NCBI GenBank assembly: GCA_027459785.1
Contig: DAIDGU010000023.1
Span: 1 to 64,000 of the forward strand
From: Ktedonobacteria bacterium
Lineage (GTDB): Bacteria; Chloroflexota; Ktedonobacteria; Ktedonobacterales; JACDGC01
Direction of reading: 5' to 3'
Length of the DNA: 64,000 bases
Under the pieces are notes generated by a model, which was not told the origin of the DNA, did no database searches, and saw nothing but the letters and a program-made list of their open reading frames with translations. Shown here piece after piece: positions 1-7,102 of this stretch. A program made the translations under genes and the position numbers. Numbering within the stretch: the stretch's first letter is position 1; each line of letters begins with the position of its first letter.

Positions 1-759
1 CCCCGCCCGCTGTCCCTCCGCCCGCTGACTCCCCGCCGGTTGCCCCACTATCGGTATCCCCTGCGCCGCCTCTTTACCCACCACCCGCCATGCCAGCACC
101 AGCAAGAAAGCCGCTTGCACGACGGTGCCGGCGACCACGCCCGCCGCCAGCGCGGCCACGCCCCAGCGATGTGCCAGCATCACCGCCGCCGCAATCACGC
201 ACAGATGCACGCTGGCCGCCGCCAGCGACGGCAACAGCGCGCGGCGGAGCGCGTAGAGCAACGCGCCCGCGACCGCGGCCATGCCTGTCGCCGGCAACGC
301 CAGCGCCAACACGCGCACCAGGGCCACCGTCAGGCGTTGATAGGGCGGCGCGAAGCCGGCATTCAGCACGGGAACGACCACCGGCGCGGCCAGCCACAGC
401 GCGCCCGCCGCCAGCGCCAGGACCAGCGCCGCCAGCGCCAACACGCCGCCGTAGAGGCGCACCAGTTCGTCGCGCCGCGCTGGCGAGGCATAGCGCGCGA
501 AGGTCGGGATGAGTACGCCACTCACGGCACCGCCGATCACCAGATCGCTGAGTTGCTGCGGCGTCTTCAGTGCGGCGAAAAACGCGCCCACCTGGCCCGT
601 CTGCCCGAACACTGCTGCGATAACCTGCGCCCGCACCAGCCCCAACACACTGCTCGCCAGCGTCCCCACCATGATCACCAGCGTCGCCCGCGTCAAATTC
701 TCATGGCCGAAAGCGGACAGGAATGTCCGCCCCACGATGAGTTTCCCACGCGCGATCAC
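1..759 (-). CDS. murJ: MurJ/MviN-family lipid II flippase, partial (3' end beyond left edge)
   Basis: Only the N-terminal part of this polytopic membrane protein is present; it leaves the window at base 1. The minus-strand frame reads TLVIMVGTLASSVLGLVRAQ, then IAAVFGQTGQVGAFFAALKT and IGGAVSGVLIPTFARY. This is the typical opening of MurJ/MviN, the MOP-superfamily transporter that flips lipid-linked peptidoglycan precursor across the membrane. Several hydrophobic helices follow. The start is uncertain: GTG at 759 or 735 and TTG at 696 are all in frame. The GTG options lie in or next to a copy of the GGACATTCCTGTCC hairpin repeat (713-735), so TTG 696 would give a more family-like N-terminus. 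The family call rests on sequence resemblance only; the role in flipping is known for the family, not shown here. Confidence 0.72.
   Translation of the reverse strand, partial: MIARGKLIVGRTFLSAFGHENLTRATLVIMVGTLASSVLGLVRAQVIAAVFGQTGQVGAFFAALKTPQQLSDLVIGGAVSGVLIPTFARYASPARRDELVRLYGGVLALAALVLALAAGALWLAAPVVVPVLNAGFAPPYQRLTVALVRVLALALPATGMAAVAGALLYALRRALLPSLAAASVHLCVIAAAVMLAHRWGVAALAAGVVAGTVVQAAFLLVLAWRVVGKEAAQGIPIVGQPAGSQRAEGQRAG
713..735. repeat. GGACATTCCTGTCC-type hairpin repeat, copy near murJ start
   Basis: A short palindrome with stem GCGGACA/TGTCCGC and loop GGAA or TTCC, followed by CCCAC. It belongs to a family found at least 12 times in the window. Here it overlaps the 5' end of the murJ reading frame. 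Confidence 0.8.
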
Positions 760-818
760 GCCGCGTCCCAGGCTGCGCAGGCAGCCTTCGTGATCGAAGC
801 CCAGCGGCTTTAGCCGCC

Positions 819-1010
819 GGCTGGCCGCGCCGGTCGATCCCGTTGTTCGGGGCCGCTCTTGTTGCCGGCTGGCCGCGCCACGCGATCCTGTTGTTCGGGG
901 CCGATCCCGTTGTGGACTGGCCGCGCCACGCGATCCCGTTGTTCGGGGCCGCTCCCCTTGCCGGCTGTGCGTGCCGGTCGATCCCGTCGCCCTTGGCTGC
1001 GCGCCCTGCT
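819..1010. repeat. 48-bp tandem repeat, about four units
   Basis: Units start at 819, 867, 915 and 963, a spacing of exactly 48 bp. Each begins GGCTGGCCGCGCC or a variant and carries a CCGTTGTTCGGGGCC core; the fourth unit is degenerate. Because 48 is a multiple of three, all frames stay open and give a spurious 16-residue protein repeat. The array fills most of the space between the heptose nucleotidyltransferase gene (ends 1106) and murJ, both on the minus strand. I see no gene or RNA in it. Confidence 0.85.
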
Positions 1011-1105
1011 GGCTGGCAGCATGCGCACGTGCTTGTTTTGCACGCAAAGTCGCCTGGCGGGTGAACCCGCCAGGATTGATGTCATCTGCATTTGCGGCCT
1101 TCGTG

Positions 1106-1744
1106 CTACTTCGTGGCCGTCGGGGTCCCGTCTGGCTGGGCGGGATGTGGTTGCGATCCTTCGACAATGCGGCTGATCAACTCCGTCGTAGAGTGGCCGG
1201 GGATATAGGGTATCAACACCACCTGCCCGCCATAGGCTCGCACGATGGCCGCCTCCGGCAGCGGTTTGGCTGACGATCCGGGCGCAGAACCCGTGCCGGA
1301 CCCGCCTGTGGTCGTCGCATCGGGAGTTCCATTGGTCGTCGCATTGGTCGTCGCATTGGTCGTCCCATTGATAGTATAGTCGCCGCCTTTCACATAAACA
1401 TCCGGGCGCAGGGCGCGCACCAGATCTGCGGCGGTGGTTTCGGGGAAAATCGTCACATAATCGACACAGGCCAGGCCAGCGAGCATCTCGGCGCGCTCGC
1501 GTTCGGGAACGATAGGCCGTGCCGGCCCCTTGAGTTGGCGGGCGGAGGCATCGGCGTTCACGCCGACGACCAACACATCGCCCAGCGCGCGGGCGGCGTT
1601 CAGATAGCGCAGGTGGCCGATGTGCATCAGATCGAAGATGCCGTTGGTCAGCACGATGGTCGCCTGGCCGTCGCGCCATTCGTCCAGCACCTCCGCCAGA
1701 TCGGCGCGCTCGAAGATCTTGTCCAGCGGAGCGGGGGCTACCAT
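1106..1744 (-). CDS. D-glycero-beta-D-manno-heptose 1-phosphate adenylyltransferase (HldE C-terminal-type)
   Basis: This 212-residue cytidylyltransferase-fold enzyme would transfer AMP to heptose 1-phosphate, the step encoded by the C-terminal half of HldE. Visible motifs are TNGIFDLMHIGHLRYL (HxGH nucleotide-binding motif) and KGGDY near residue 120, both typical of the family. Its ATG lies upstream of the kinase stop, so the two frames overlap by 7 bp, which suggests translational coupling. An unusual Thr/Asn/Gly-rich insert (about 1270-1372), built from 12-bp repeats, interrupts the domain just after KGGDY; relatives go straight from there to the LPE/VxxxGG strand. The insert probably loops out on the surface. 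ADP-heptose would feed cell-surface glycans; the substrate is inferred from the neighbouring kinase. Confidence 0.85.
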   Translation of the reverse strand: MVAPAPLDKIFERADLAEVLDEWRDGQATIVLTNGIFDLMHIGHLRYLNAARALGDVLVVGVNADASARQLKGPARPIVPERERAEMLAGLACVDYVTIFPETTAADLVRALRPDVYVKGGDYTINGTTNATTNATTNGTPDATTTGGSGTGSAPGSSAKPLPEAAIVRAYGGQVVLIPYIPGHSTTELISRIVEGSQPHPAQPDGTPTATK

Positions 1745-2859
1745 GTCGCTTCCAATCCCGCGACGGCGTGGTGGAGTTCGTCCGGCGTGGTGGTGGCGCA
1801 GCCCAGTCGGCGCACGACCAGCCCCGCCGCCACGTTGGCGATGGTCGCGGCATCCGCCATCGACGCGCCCGCCGCCAGGCCCAGCGCGAAGGTCGCCGTC
1901 ACCGTATCGCCCGCGCCGATGGTGTCGCGCACCTCGGAGGGGTAAACGGGGATGTCGAACGAGGTGCCGTCGTGCAGAAAGAGGCTCATGCCGTCGCCGC
2001 CGCGCGTGATCAGCGCGCCCCGCGCGCTGGTGTTCGCCAGCAAGTGCTGGCCGGCGCGCTGCAAGCTGCCGTGATCGCGGATGGGGATACCGGCCTCGGC
2101 CTCGGCCTCGCTCTGGTTCGGCGTCACCGCCGTCACCCCGTGGTAGCGGCTCAGGCGACCGTGCGCGTCGGCCACGCTCATGCAGCCGTGCCGTGTCGTG
2201 TGGTGCAGCGCGTATTCGATGATCGGCAGGATCATGAAGCCGTTGTCATAGTCGGAGAAGATGACCGCGTCCATCTCGGCCACCGTCTGCTCGATGCCGC
2301 GCAGGGCGCGCTGGATGGTGGCGCTTTCGGGCGGCGTATTGTCGATGGTATCGACGCGCGCGATATGCTGCACCGTCCCCTGGCTGTTGCCGGCCAGCAC
2401 GCGCATCTTGGTGCAGGTAGGCCGCTGGGCTTCGGTGAAAAGCAGGTCGTGGTGGATGCCCAGTTCGCTCAGGCGCTGGCGCAACCTGCGCCCCGTCTCG
2501 TCGTCGCCGATGAGGCCCAGCACATGCACCTCGGCCCCCAGCGCCCGCGCGTTGACGGCGGGATTCATCGCGCCGCCCGGCACGGTGAAGCGTTCGCGCT
2601 GGGTAATGACGGGGATGGGCGCTTCGCGCGACATGCGCGTGGCCGCGCCGATGATATAGTCGTCAGCGATCATATCGCCGATCACCAGGATGCGCTTACC
2701 CGCGAACGCGGTGATGATTTCTCCCAGCCGATGGGGCCAGTGCCGCTCGTGCTTGTCGGGCGGGCTGAGGGGTAACGGCGTGGGAGCCGCCAGGGCGCGC
2801 TCGATGCGTCCAGCGGGGCGCGCGGTTCGCTGGCTCTGGCTAGTGCGATGTGCGGTCAC
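1738..2859 (-). CDS. PfkB-family heptose 7-phosphate kinase (HldE N-terminal-type)
   Basis: This 373-residue ribokinase-like enzyme resembles the kinase half of HldE, which phosphorylates D-glycero-beta-D-manno-heptose 7-phosphate at C1. It has the glycine-rich start GDMIADDYIIG, the substrate loop VPGGAMNPAVNARALG and the PfkB signature DTIGAGDTVTATFALG with its catalytic Asp. The longer frame opens at 2958, but I chose GTG 2859 because GAGGAGGT sits six bases upstream, a very strong ribosome-binding site. In most bacteria the two HldE activities are one fused protein; here they are separate overlapping genes in the same order. Another PfkB sugar kinase is possible, but the partner gene argues for heptose. 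Confidence 0.83.
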   Translation of the reverse strand: MTAHRTSQSQRTARPAGRIERALAAPTPLPLSPPDKHERHWPHRLGEIITAFAGKRILVIGDMIADDYIIGAATRMSREAPIPVITQRERFTVPGGAMNPAVNARALGAEVHVLGLIGDDETGRRLRQRLSELGIHHDLLFTEAQRPTCTKMRVLAGNSQGTVQHIARVDTIDNTPPESATIQRALRGIEQTVAEMDAVIFSDYDNGFMILPIIEYALHHTTRHGCMSVADAHGRLSRYHGVTAVTPNQSEAEAEAGIPIRDHGSLQRAGQHLLANTSARGALITRGGDGMSLFLHDGTSFDIPVYPSEVRDTIGAGDTVTATFALGLAAGASMADAATIANVAAGLVVRRLGCATTTPDELHHAVAGLEATW

Positions 2860-3181
2860 AGGGGACCTCCTCGAATCGTGACGACGTGATACCGGTGATG
2901 CATCCAGGGTCCAGTTCGGCCAGTGCCTGGCGGCAGATGTGCGCCAGGCCGTATACATTGCATCCGTTACGCCAATTTACGCTTGAGCATGCTCTGAGCC
3001 GGATGCCAGCATGCCACACGTGATTGCTGCTCCTTCTCTATGACGAACGGTAATGGGGTTGGGCAACATGCACGCGGCCACACTCCGCGCAACCAGCCTG
3101 GCCGGCGCATCCTGGCATGCCGGATGCGTCAACCCCAGGTGAAAAGCTCCGCATTATCAGAACGAATGGAGGCATACGGAG
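2860..3181. other. Divergent intergenic region, 322 bp
   Basis: This region separates the minus-strand heptose operon from the plus-strand membrane protein gene at 3182. It holds the GAGGAGGT ribosome-binding site of the kinase (about 2865-2872) and a GGAGG before 3182. It must contain both promoters, but I see no convincing -35/-10 pair and no RNA structure. Confidence 0.5.
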
Positions 3182-3724
3182 ATGCAAACCATTATCGGCC
3201 AGTTCGCCTCGCCGCAAGATATGGATACGGCGGTGCGGGAACTGCGCGCGTACCATATCGGTCCAACCCAGACGGCGGCACGCCCCACCCACGGCCCGTT
3301 GCGCTGGTTCTGGCACGGTGGCCTGACATGGGATCTGGTGGCCCAGGGGACGATCATCCTGGGCATCATCCTGGGCGCGTTTTTTGGCTTGCTGGCGGGC
3401 TTCGGCGTTTTCGGCGGCCTGGGTGGCCAGCACTTCAGCGCGCCAACGGTGCTGGGTGGCCTCTTCGTCGGCATCAGCATCGGCATGATCGCCGGCTTCG
3501 TCAGCGGTGCCTTCGCGGGCGCGTTCCTGCCGAACCCTGTGCAATTCCTGCCGCACCAGTTGAGCGACCAGGCGCTCGTCGTCGCCGTGCAGACGGATGC
3601 GCGCCATGCGCAAGCGGCACGCGAGGTGATGCAGCACGCCCACGCCACACATATCGATGCCGTCGATGGCCGCTTCCCCGTCGAAGCCTTCACGTCGGAG
3701 CCACCGCAGCAACGCGCCGCGTAG
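3182..3724 (+). CDS. Small membrane protein with glycine-rich transmembrane hairpin
   Basis: This 180-residue protein begins QTIIGQFASPQDMDTAVREL, a short cytoplasmic module like those of general-stress (YflT/GsiB-neighbour type) membrane proteins, which sense or fold around an amphipathic helix. Two glycine-rich membrane segments follow (residues about 58-83 and 92-117, with glycine-zipper spacing such as GIILGAFFGLLAGFG). The C-terminal domain ends VVAVQTDARHAQAAREVMQH, resembling the repeated ferredoxin-like fold of such proteins. The start is supported by GGAGG shortly upstream. It stands alone, divergent from the heptose genes. No enzymatic motif is visible, so the function is unknown. 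Confidence 0.7.
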   Translation: MQTIIGQFASPQDMDTAVRELRAYHIGPTQTAARPTHGPLRWFWHGGLTWDLVAQGTIILGIILGAFFGLLAGFGVFGGLGGQHFSAPTVLGGLFVGISIGMIAGFVSGAFAGAFLPNPVQFLPHQLSDQALVVAVQTDARHAQAAREVMQHAHATHIDAVDGRFPVEAFTSEPPQQRAA

Positions 3725-3752
3725 GCCCAGCCAGACGGCGGTAGCCGTGGTT

Positions 3753-3777
3753 CGTGGGGCGGACATTCCTGTCCGCC
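3753..3777. repeat. GGACATTCCTGTCC-type hairpin repeat
   Basis: GTGG followed by the perfect palindrome GGCGGACATTCCTGTCCGCC, lying just after the stop of the membrane protein gene. The 208-bp gap here (3725-3932) otherwise shows nothing recognisable. Confidence 0.85.
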
Positions 3778-3932
3778 ATCCCGTTCCCCTGGTGATACAG
3801 TTGCACGCGGATATAACCAGCCAGTCATGAGGGAAACCCAGGCCGACGGGTTTTGTGGCTGAATACCTCTTCAGCGCGCACATCGGTTTCAATCTATACC
3901 CCCCGCCGCCCGCTGCTAGCACCACGATACCT

Positions 3933-4322
3933 TCACCCGCGCAATGCCTTCGCCCGCCCCTCCGCTGCTTTCGCCTCCGCCGCGCGCCCCTGGTCACGCA
4001 GCACGTACCCCTTGTTGTTCCAGGCAATGCTATCTTTTGGATTAATTGTCAATGCCTGATCGTGTGCTTGTTCGGCTTCAGCGAACCGCTTGAGCATGTT
4101 AAATGTATCGCCCAGGTTGGACCAGGCGCTGAAGGATTTGGGGGCGAGTTGGGTGGCGCGCTGGAAAAGGGGCAGCGCCTTGGCATGCTTGCCTTGCGCT
4201 TGCAGCGCATTGCCACGGGCGATCAGGTCGTCGGCGTTCTCTTGCGGCTGGGGCGCGGTGGGCGCGGGGACCATGCCGCCCCGTTGTCGTCCCGTTTCCG
4301 CTACACCCCGCACCATGCCCAT
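3933..4322 (-). CDS. Short tetratricopeptide-repeat protein
   Basis: About 129 residues with two to three TPR units, for example AWSNLGDTFNMLKRFAEAEQ and AWNNKGYVLRDQGRAAEAKA, which form helical hairpins for protein-protein contact. The open frame continues upstream to 4481 but there runs through a dispersed hairpin repeat and a C-rich tandem stretch, so that part is unlikely to be coding. ATG 4322, 4316 and 4274 are all possible starts; none has a strong ribosome-binding site. No signal peptide is clear. The partner is unknown and there is no operon context. Confidence 0.62.
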   Translation of the reverse strand: MGMVRGVAETGRQRGGMVPAPTAPQPQENADDLIARGNALQAQGKHAKALPLFQRATQLAPKSFSAWSNLGDTFNMLKRFAEAEQAHDQALTINPKDSIAWNNKGYVLRDQGRAAEAKAAEGRAKALRG

Positions 4323-4410
4323 GCACACCACACCGTGAAAAAAAAGAGGGTGGTCACGGCGCGGATCAAGAATCGTCGCGGATAGTATAGCACACAAAGG
4401 CGTGGCAGAC

Positions 4411-4434
4411 GGCGGACAGGAATGTCCGCCCCAC
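4411..4434. repeat. GGACATTCCTGTCC-type hairpin repeat with adjoining C-rich tandem stretch
   Basis: A palindrome GGCGGACAGGAATGTCCGCC followed by CCACGACC. Immediately after it (about 4431-4485) a motif CCACGACCGTCTCCCC recurs three times with slight change, and GCAGATCT/AGATCTGC arms pair at about 4500-4531. This block separates the TPR gene from the riboswitch promoter. Confidence 0.75.
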
Positions 4435-4573
4435 GACCGTCTCCCCCCACGACCATTTCCCCCACGACCGTCTCCCCCCACACGATCTCATCCTCCCTGG
4501 CAGATCTCCCCGCCGGGCAGCCAGATCTGCTCCCCAAAGAACTAGGCCGGATGGGGGATAGATGCTCGCCCTC

Positions 4574-4602
4574 TTGACTGTTTTGCTGGCACATCGTATG
4601 AT
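4574..4602 (+). promoter_or_regulatory. Sigma-70-type promoter of the M-box/ABC transporter unit
   Basis: TTGACT (4574-4579), a 17-bp spacer and TATGAT (4597-4602). Both hexamers are close to consensus and the spacing is ideal. Transcription would start near 4609, roughly 90 bases before the riboswitch. Confidence 0.7.
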
Positions 4603-4699
4603 ATATGCAGACATCATAGGTCGTGCGACACAAGCTACGAGCGCGCACGATGATCCCGTCATTGGGATGAGCAATGATGTTGTGTACCGGTTGCCCGCT

Positions 4700-4860
4700 T
4701 GTTAGGTGAGGCGTCCGTGCGACAATAGGCCGCTGATCGGAAACGTCGAGAGACGCCGACGGTCAGGACAGGTGACGCCGAATTAAGGCGTGACCCAAAG
4801 CGGCTGATGCCCATCCTGGGCGTCTACGGCGTGCGGTGCCAAAGCTCAACTCGTGAGGGG
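4700..4860 (+). ncRNA. M-box (ykoK leader) magnesium riboswitch
   Basis: The RNA begins GTTAGGTGAGGC at 4701 and ends with GTGCCAAAGCTC at about 4836-4847, followed by AACTCGTGAG. These are the conserved 5' and 3' blocks of the M-box aptamer known from the Bacillus subtilis ykoK leader. Between them are the expected elements: AGACGCC (about 4751), a GGTGACGCC/GGCGTGACC helix, and the GGCTGATGCCCATCCTGGGC segment near 4801. The family binds several Mg2+ ions and folds so that a downstream terminator forms when Mg2+ is plentiful. A promoter lies upstream (4574-4602) and a terminator downstream (4927-4959), so the expression platform is complete. The call is by eye, without a covariance model. 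Confidence 0.88.
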
Positions 4861-4926
4861 GCAGAGCGGTGATGGCGCACGGCATGCTGGTCGCATGTCA
4901 GCGTTGCCTGGTGCCGCTTGCTGATC

Positions 4927-4959
4927 CCCCTGCGAGGAAGCGCCTCGGAGGGGTTTTTT
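4927..4959 (+). terminator. Intrinsic terminator of the M-box expression platform
   Basis: CCCCTGCGAGG (4927-4937), a 5-base loop, and CCTCGGAGGGG (4943-4953) form an 11-bp stem with one mismatch, followed by six T residues (4954-4959). It lies about 65 bases after the aptamer and before the first coding start, as needed for Mg2+-dependent attenuation. Confidence 0.85.
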
Positions 4960-4997
4960 GTTGCCCCTCGCGCGCGGTCAACAGACGAAAAGGAGCA

Positions 4998-5171
4998 ATG
5001 GTTGTTATGGACGCTGGCCCCAGTAGTAGTCGCCCTCCACATGCGGCGACTCATCCACTGGCCCAACACGGTTCCCATGCGCGCTGGCGCGTGGGCTGTC
5101 GTCCTTCGCTGACCGGTTCACCAAGCACGCAGGCTTCCCCTGAAACAACGGGAAGGCCGCGGCCCGCCTGA
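4998..5171 (+). CDS. Possible leader peptide between riboswitch terminator and ABC operon
   Basis: A 57-codon frame with ATG 4998 preceded by AAAGGAGCA, a good ribosome-binding site. The peptide starts MVVMDAGPSSSRPPHAATHP and is rich in Pro, Ser, His and Arg, with no domain or signal. It sits after the terminator hairpin, so it would be translated only when the riboswitch allows read-through. By analogy, Salmonella mgtA has a proline-containing leader peptide, MgtL, that adds a second control. Whether this one is translated or regulatory is a guess. A hairpin CCCATGCGC/GCGCGTGGG lies inside it. Confidence 0.35.
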   Translation: MVVMDAGPSSSRPPHAATHPLAQHGSHARWRVGCRPSLTGSPSTQASPETTGRPRPA

Positions 5172-5254
5172 GCCTGCCGGAAGGGTGACGCGCCCCCGCT
5201 CCATCACGCGAGCGGGTGACACGCACCCGATCCATTCCGAGCAGGAGGTGGGCG

Positions 5255-7087
5255 ATGGCACAGGTCTATCTGCCCGAACGCACTGAGGAGCAAAACCGCC
5301 CCCAGCGCGGTCCCATTCCATCCACGACGCGGGATACTACCCGCGCGCAGAATACGCCCCCCGCGAATCCCGTGCCGCGCCAGCCGGGGCTGGCCGATGT
5401 CGCCGTCATCGTCGCCCTCGTCGGCGTCGTCGCGCTGATCATCGCTGGCGCGGGCCGCGCGACGGCCCATTCCGTCGATACCGTCATCAGCCTGAAGCCG
5501 ACGATCTTGCCGCTCTACGCCGGCTATTCGCTGCTGCGCATGACGCTGGCCTATATCCTCTCACTGGTCTTCACGCTGGTCTATGGGCATATCGCCGCGA
5601 CCAACCAGCGCGCCAGAACGATCATGGTCTCGCTGCTGGACATCTTGCAGAGCATCCCGATCCTCTCGTTCCTGCCGGGCGTGGTGCTGGCGCTGATCGC
5701 CATCTTCCCCCATTCCAGCCTGGGCGTGGAACTGGCCGCGGTGATCTTGATCTTCACCAGCCAGGCATGGAACATGACCTTCAGTTTTTATCACTCCGAG
5801 GTCACGTTGCCGCTGGACCTGCAAGAGGCGGCGACGGTCTATCGCCTGTCGCCCTGGCGGCGCTTCTTTCGCCTGGAAGTGCCGTTCGCCATGATCGGCC
5901 TCGTCTGGAACAGCATGATGAGCTGGGCCGGCGGCTGGTTCTTTTTGATGGCGGCGGAACAACTCACGCTCGGCACGCGCTCGTTTCGCCTGCCCGGCCT
6001 GGGATCGTATCTGCAAACGGCGGCGAATGCCGGCAACGTGGCGGCGCTGATCCTGGGCCTGGGGACGCTGGTGGTGCTGATCATCCTGCTGGACGTGCTA
6101 TTCTGGCGACCGCTGGTGGCCTGGAGCGACAAATTCAAATTCGAGCAGACGAAAAGCAGCGACGCCCCCGAATCGCCGATCTTGGATCTGCTGCGCCGGT
6201 CCGCGTTGCTGGAAAACTTCACCATGCACGTCGTTCAGCCGCTTCAAGAACGTTGCAATCTGCTCATGGATCGGCTGATGCCGGCCCCTAGCGAAACGGT
6301 GACGGCGGATGGCGATGCCGCGCTCCCGCGCCGGCTGACGGCGGGTGTCATCGCCGGCTGGGCGGTGACGGGGTTGCTGGTGCTGGTCGCGCTGGTCGGC
6401 GTCTTCAACGCGCTGAAATTGCTGGTCCAGGTGCCGCTGCCCATGTGGGGCCAGATCATCCTGGATGGGCTGCTCACTTTCCTGCGCACTGTCGTGACGC
6501 TGGCGATTGGTCTGGCGTGGACGCTGCCGCTAGGGGTGAAGATCGGCACGAATCCGAAATGGGCGCGCCGCTTGCAGCCGGTGGTCCAGGTGGTCGCGTC
6601 GATTCCGGCGACGGCGCTCTTCCCGATCCTGCTGATCGGCCTCTTGCGCCTGCCGGCGGGCATCGAATTCGCCGCGATCCTTTTGATGTTGCTCGGCACA
6701 CAATGGTACATGCTTTTCAACATCATCGCTGGCGCGATGGCGATCCCAACCGACCTGCGCGAGGCGGCGCGCATCTATCATGTTTCCGGCTGGCGGCGCT
6801 GGAAAACGCTGATCCTGCCGTCCGTCTTCCCCTACCTGGTGACGGGTCTCATTACGGCCAGTGGCGGCGCGTGGAACGCCAGCGTGGTGTCGGAATATGT
6901 GCAGTTCAATAATAAGACGGTGATGACGCATGGCTTGGGTGCGCTCATCGCGCAATCCGCCGCGAATAATGACCTGCATGTGTTGCTCGCCAGTACCCTG
7001 TTCATGGCGACGATCGTGGTGACGATCAATCGCCTGGTGTGGCGGCGGTTGTATAATCTGGCGGAGCGCCGATTCCGGCTGGACTAA
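5255..7087 (+). CDS. Double-domain ABC transporter permease (NitT/TauT type), putative divalent-cation uptake
   Basis: A 610-residue fusion of two BPD_transp_1 permease domains. The first spans residues about 50-290 and carries the EAA loop LQEAATVYRLSPWRRFFRLE. The second spans about 360-600 and carries its own loop LREAARIYHVSGWRRWKTLI. Each has five to six membrane segments. The start ATG 5255 follows AGGAGGTGGGCG. Relatives are usually annotated as nitrate/sulfonate/taurine permeases, but no substrate-binding protein gene is adjacent and an M-box riboswitch precedes the gene. M-box control is known for Mg2+ transporters (MgtE, CorA and MgtA classes), so I infer that the substrate is Mg2+ or a similar cation. 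It forms an operon with the ATPase gene 15 bp downstream. Confidence 0.85.
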   Translation: MAQVYLPERTEEQNRPQRGPIPSTTRDTTRAQNTPPANPVPRQPGLADVAVIVALVGVVALIIAGAGRATAHSVDTVISLKPTILPLYAGYSLLRMTLAYILSLVFTLVYGHIAATNQRARTIMVSLLDILQSIPILSFLPGVVLALIAIFPHSSLGVELAAVILIFTSQAWNMTFSFYHSEVTLPLDLQEAATVYRLSPWRRFFRLEVPFAMIGLVWNSMMSWAGGWFFLMAAEQLTLGTRSFRLPGLGSYLQTAANAGNVAALILGLGTLVVLIILLDVLFWRPLVAWSDKFKFEQTKSSDAPESPILDLLRRSALLENFTMHVVQPLQERCNLLMDRLMPAPSETVTADGDAALPRRLTAGVIAGWAVTGLLVLVALVGVFNALKLLVQVPLPMWGQIILDGLLTFLRTVVTLAIGLAWTLPLGVKIGTNPKWARRLQPVVQVVASIPATALFPILLIGLLRLPAGIEFAAILLMLLGTQWYMLFNIIAGAMAIPTDLREAARIYHVSGWRRWKTLILPSVFPYLVTGLITASGGAWNASVVSEYVQFNNKTVMTHGLGALIAQSAANNDLHVLLASTLFMATIVVTINRLVWRRLYNLAERRFRLD

Positions 7088-7102
7088 AAGGAGGTGGCGA
7101 CG

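Noticed and set aside
810-1853. Long minus-strand frame with repeated GPEQRDRVARP units
   Set aside because: It is created by the 48-bp tandem array and overlaps the real heptose nucleotidyltransferase in another frame. No ribosome-binding site or family match.
4700-4960. Guanidine-I (ykkC) riboswitch, often found before NitT-like ABC transporters
   Set aside because: The ykkC conserved blocks are absent, while the M-box blocks at both ends fit well.
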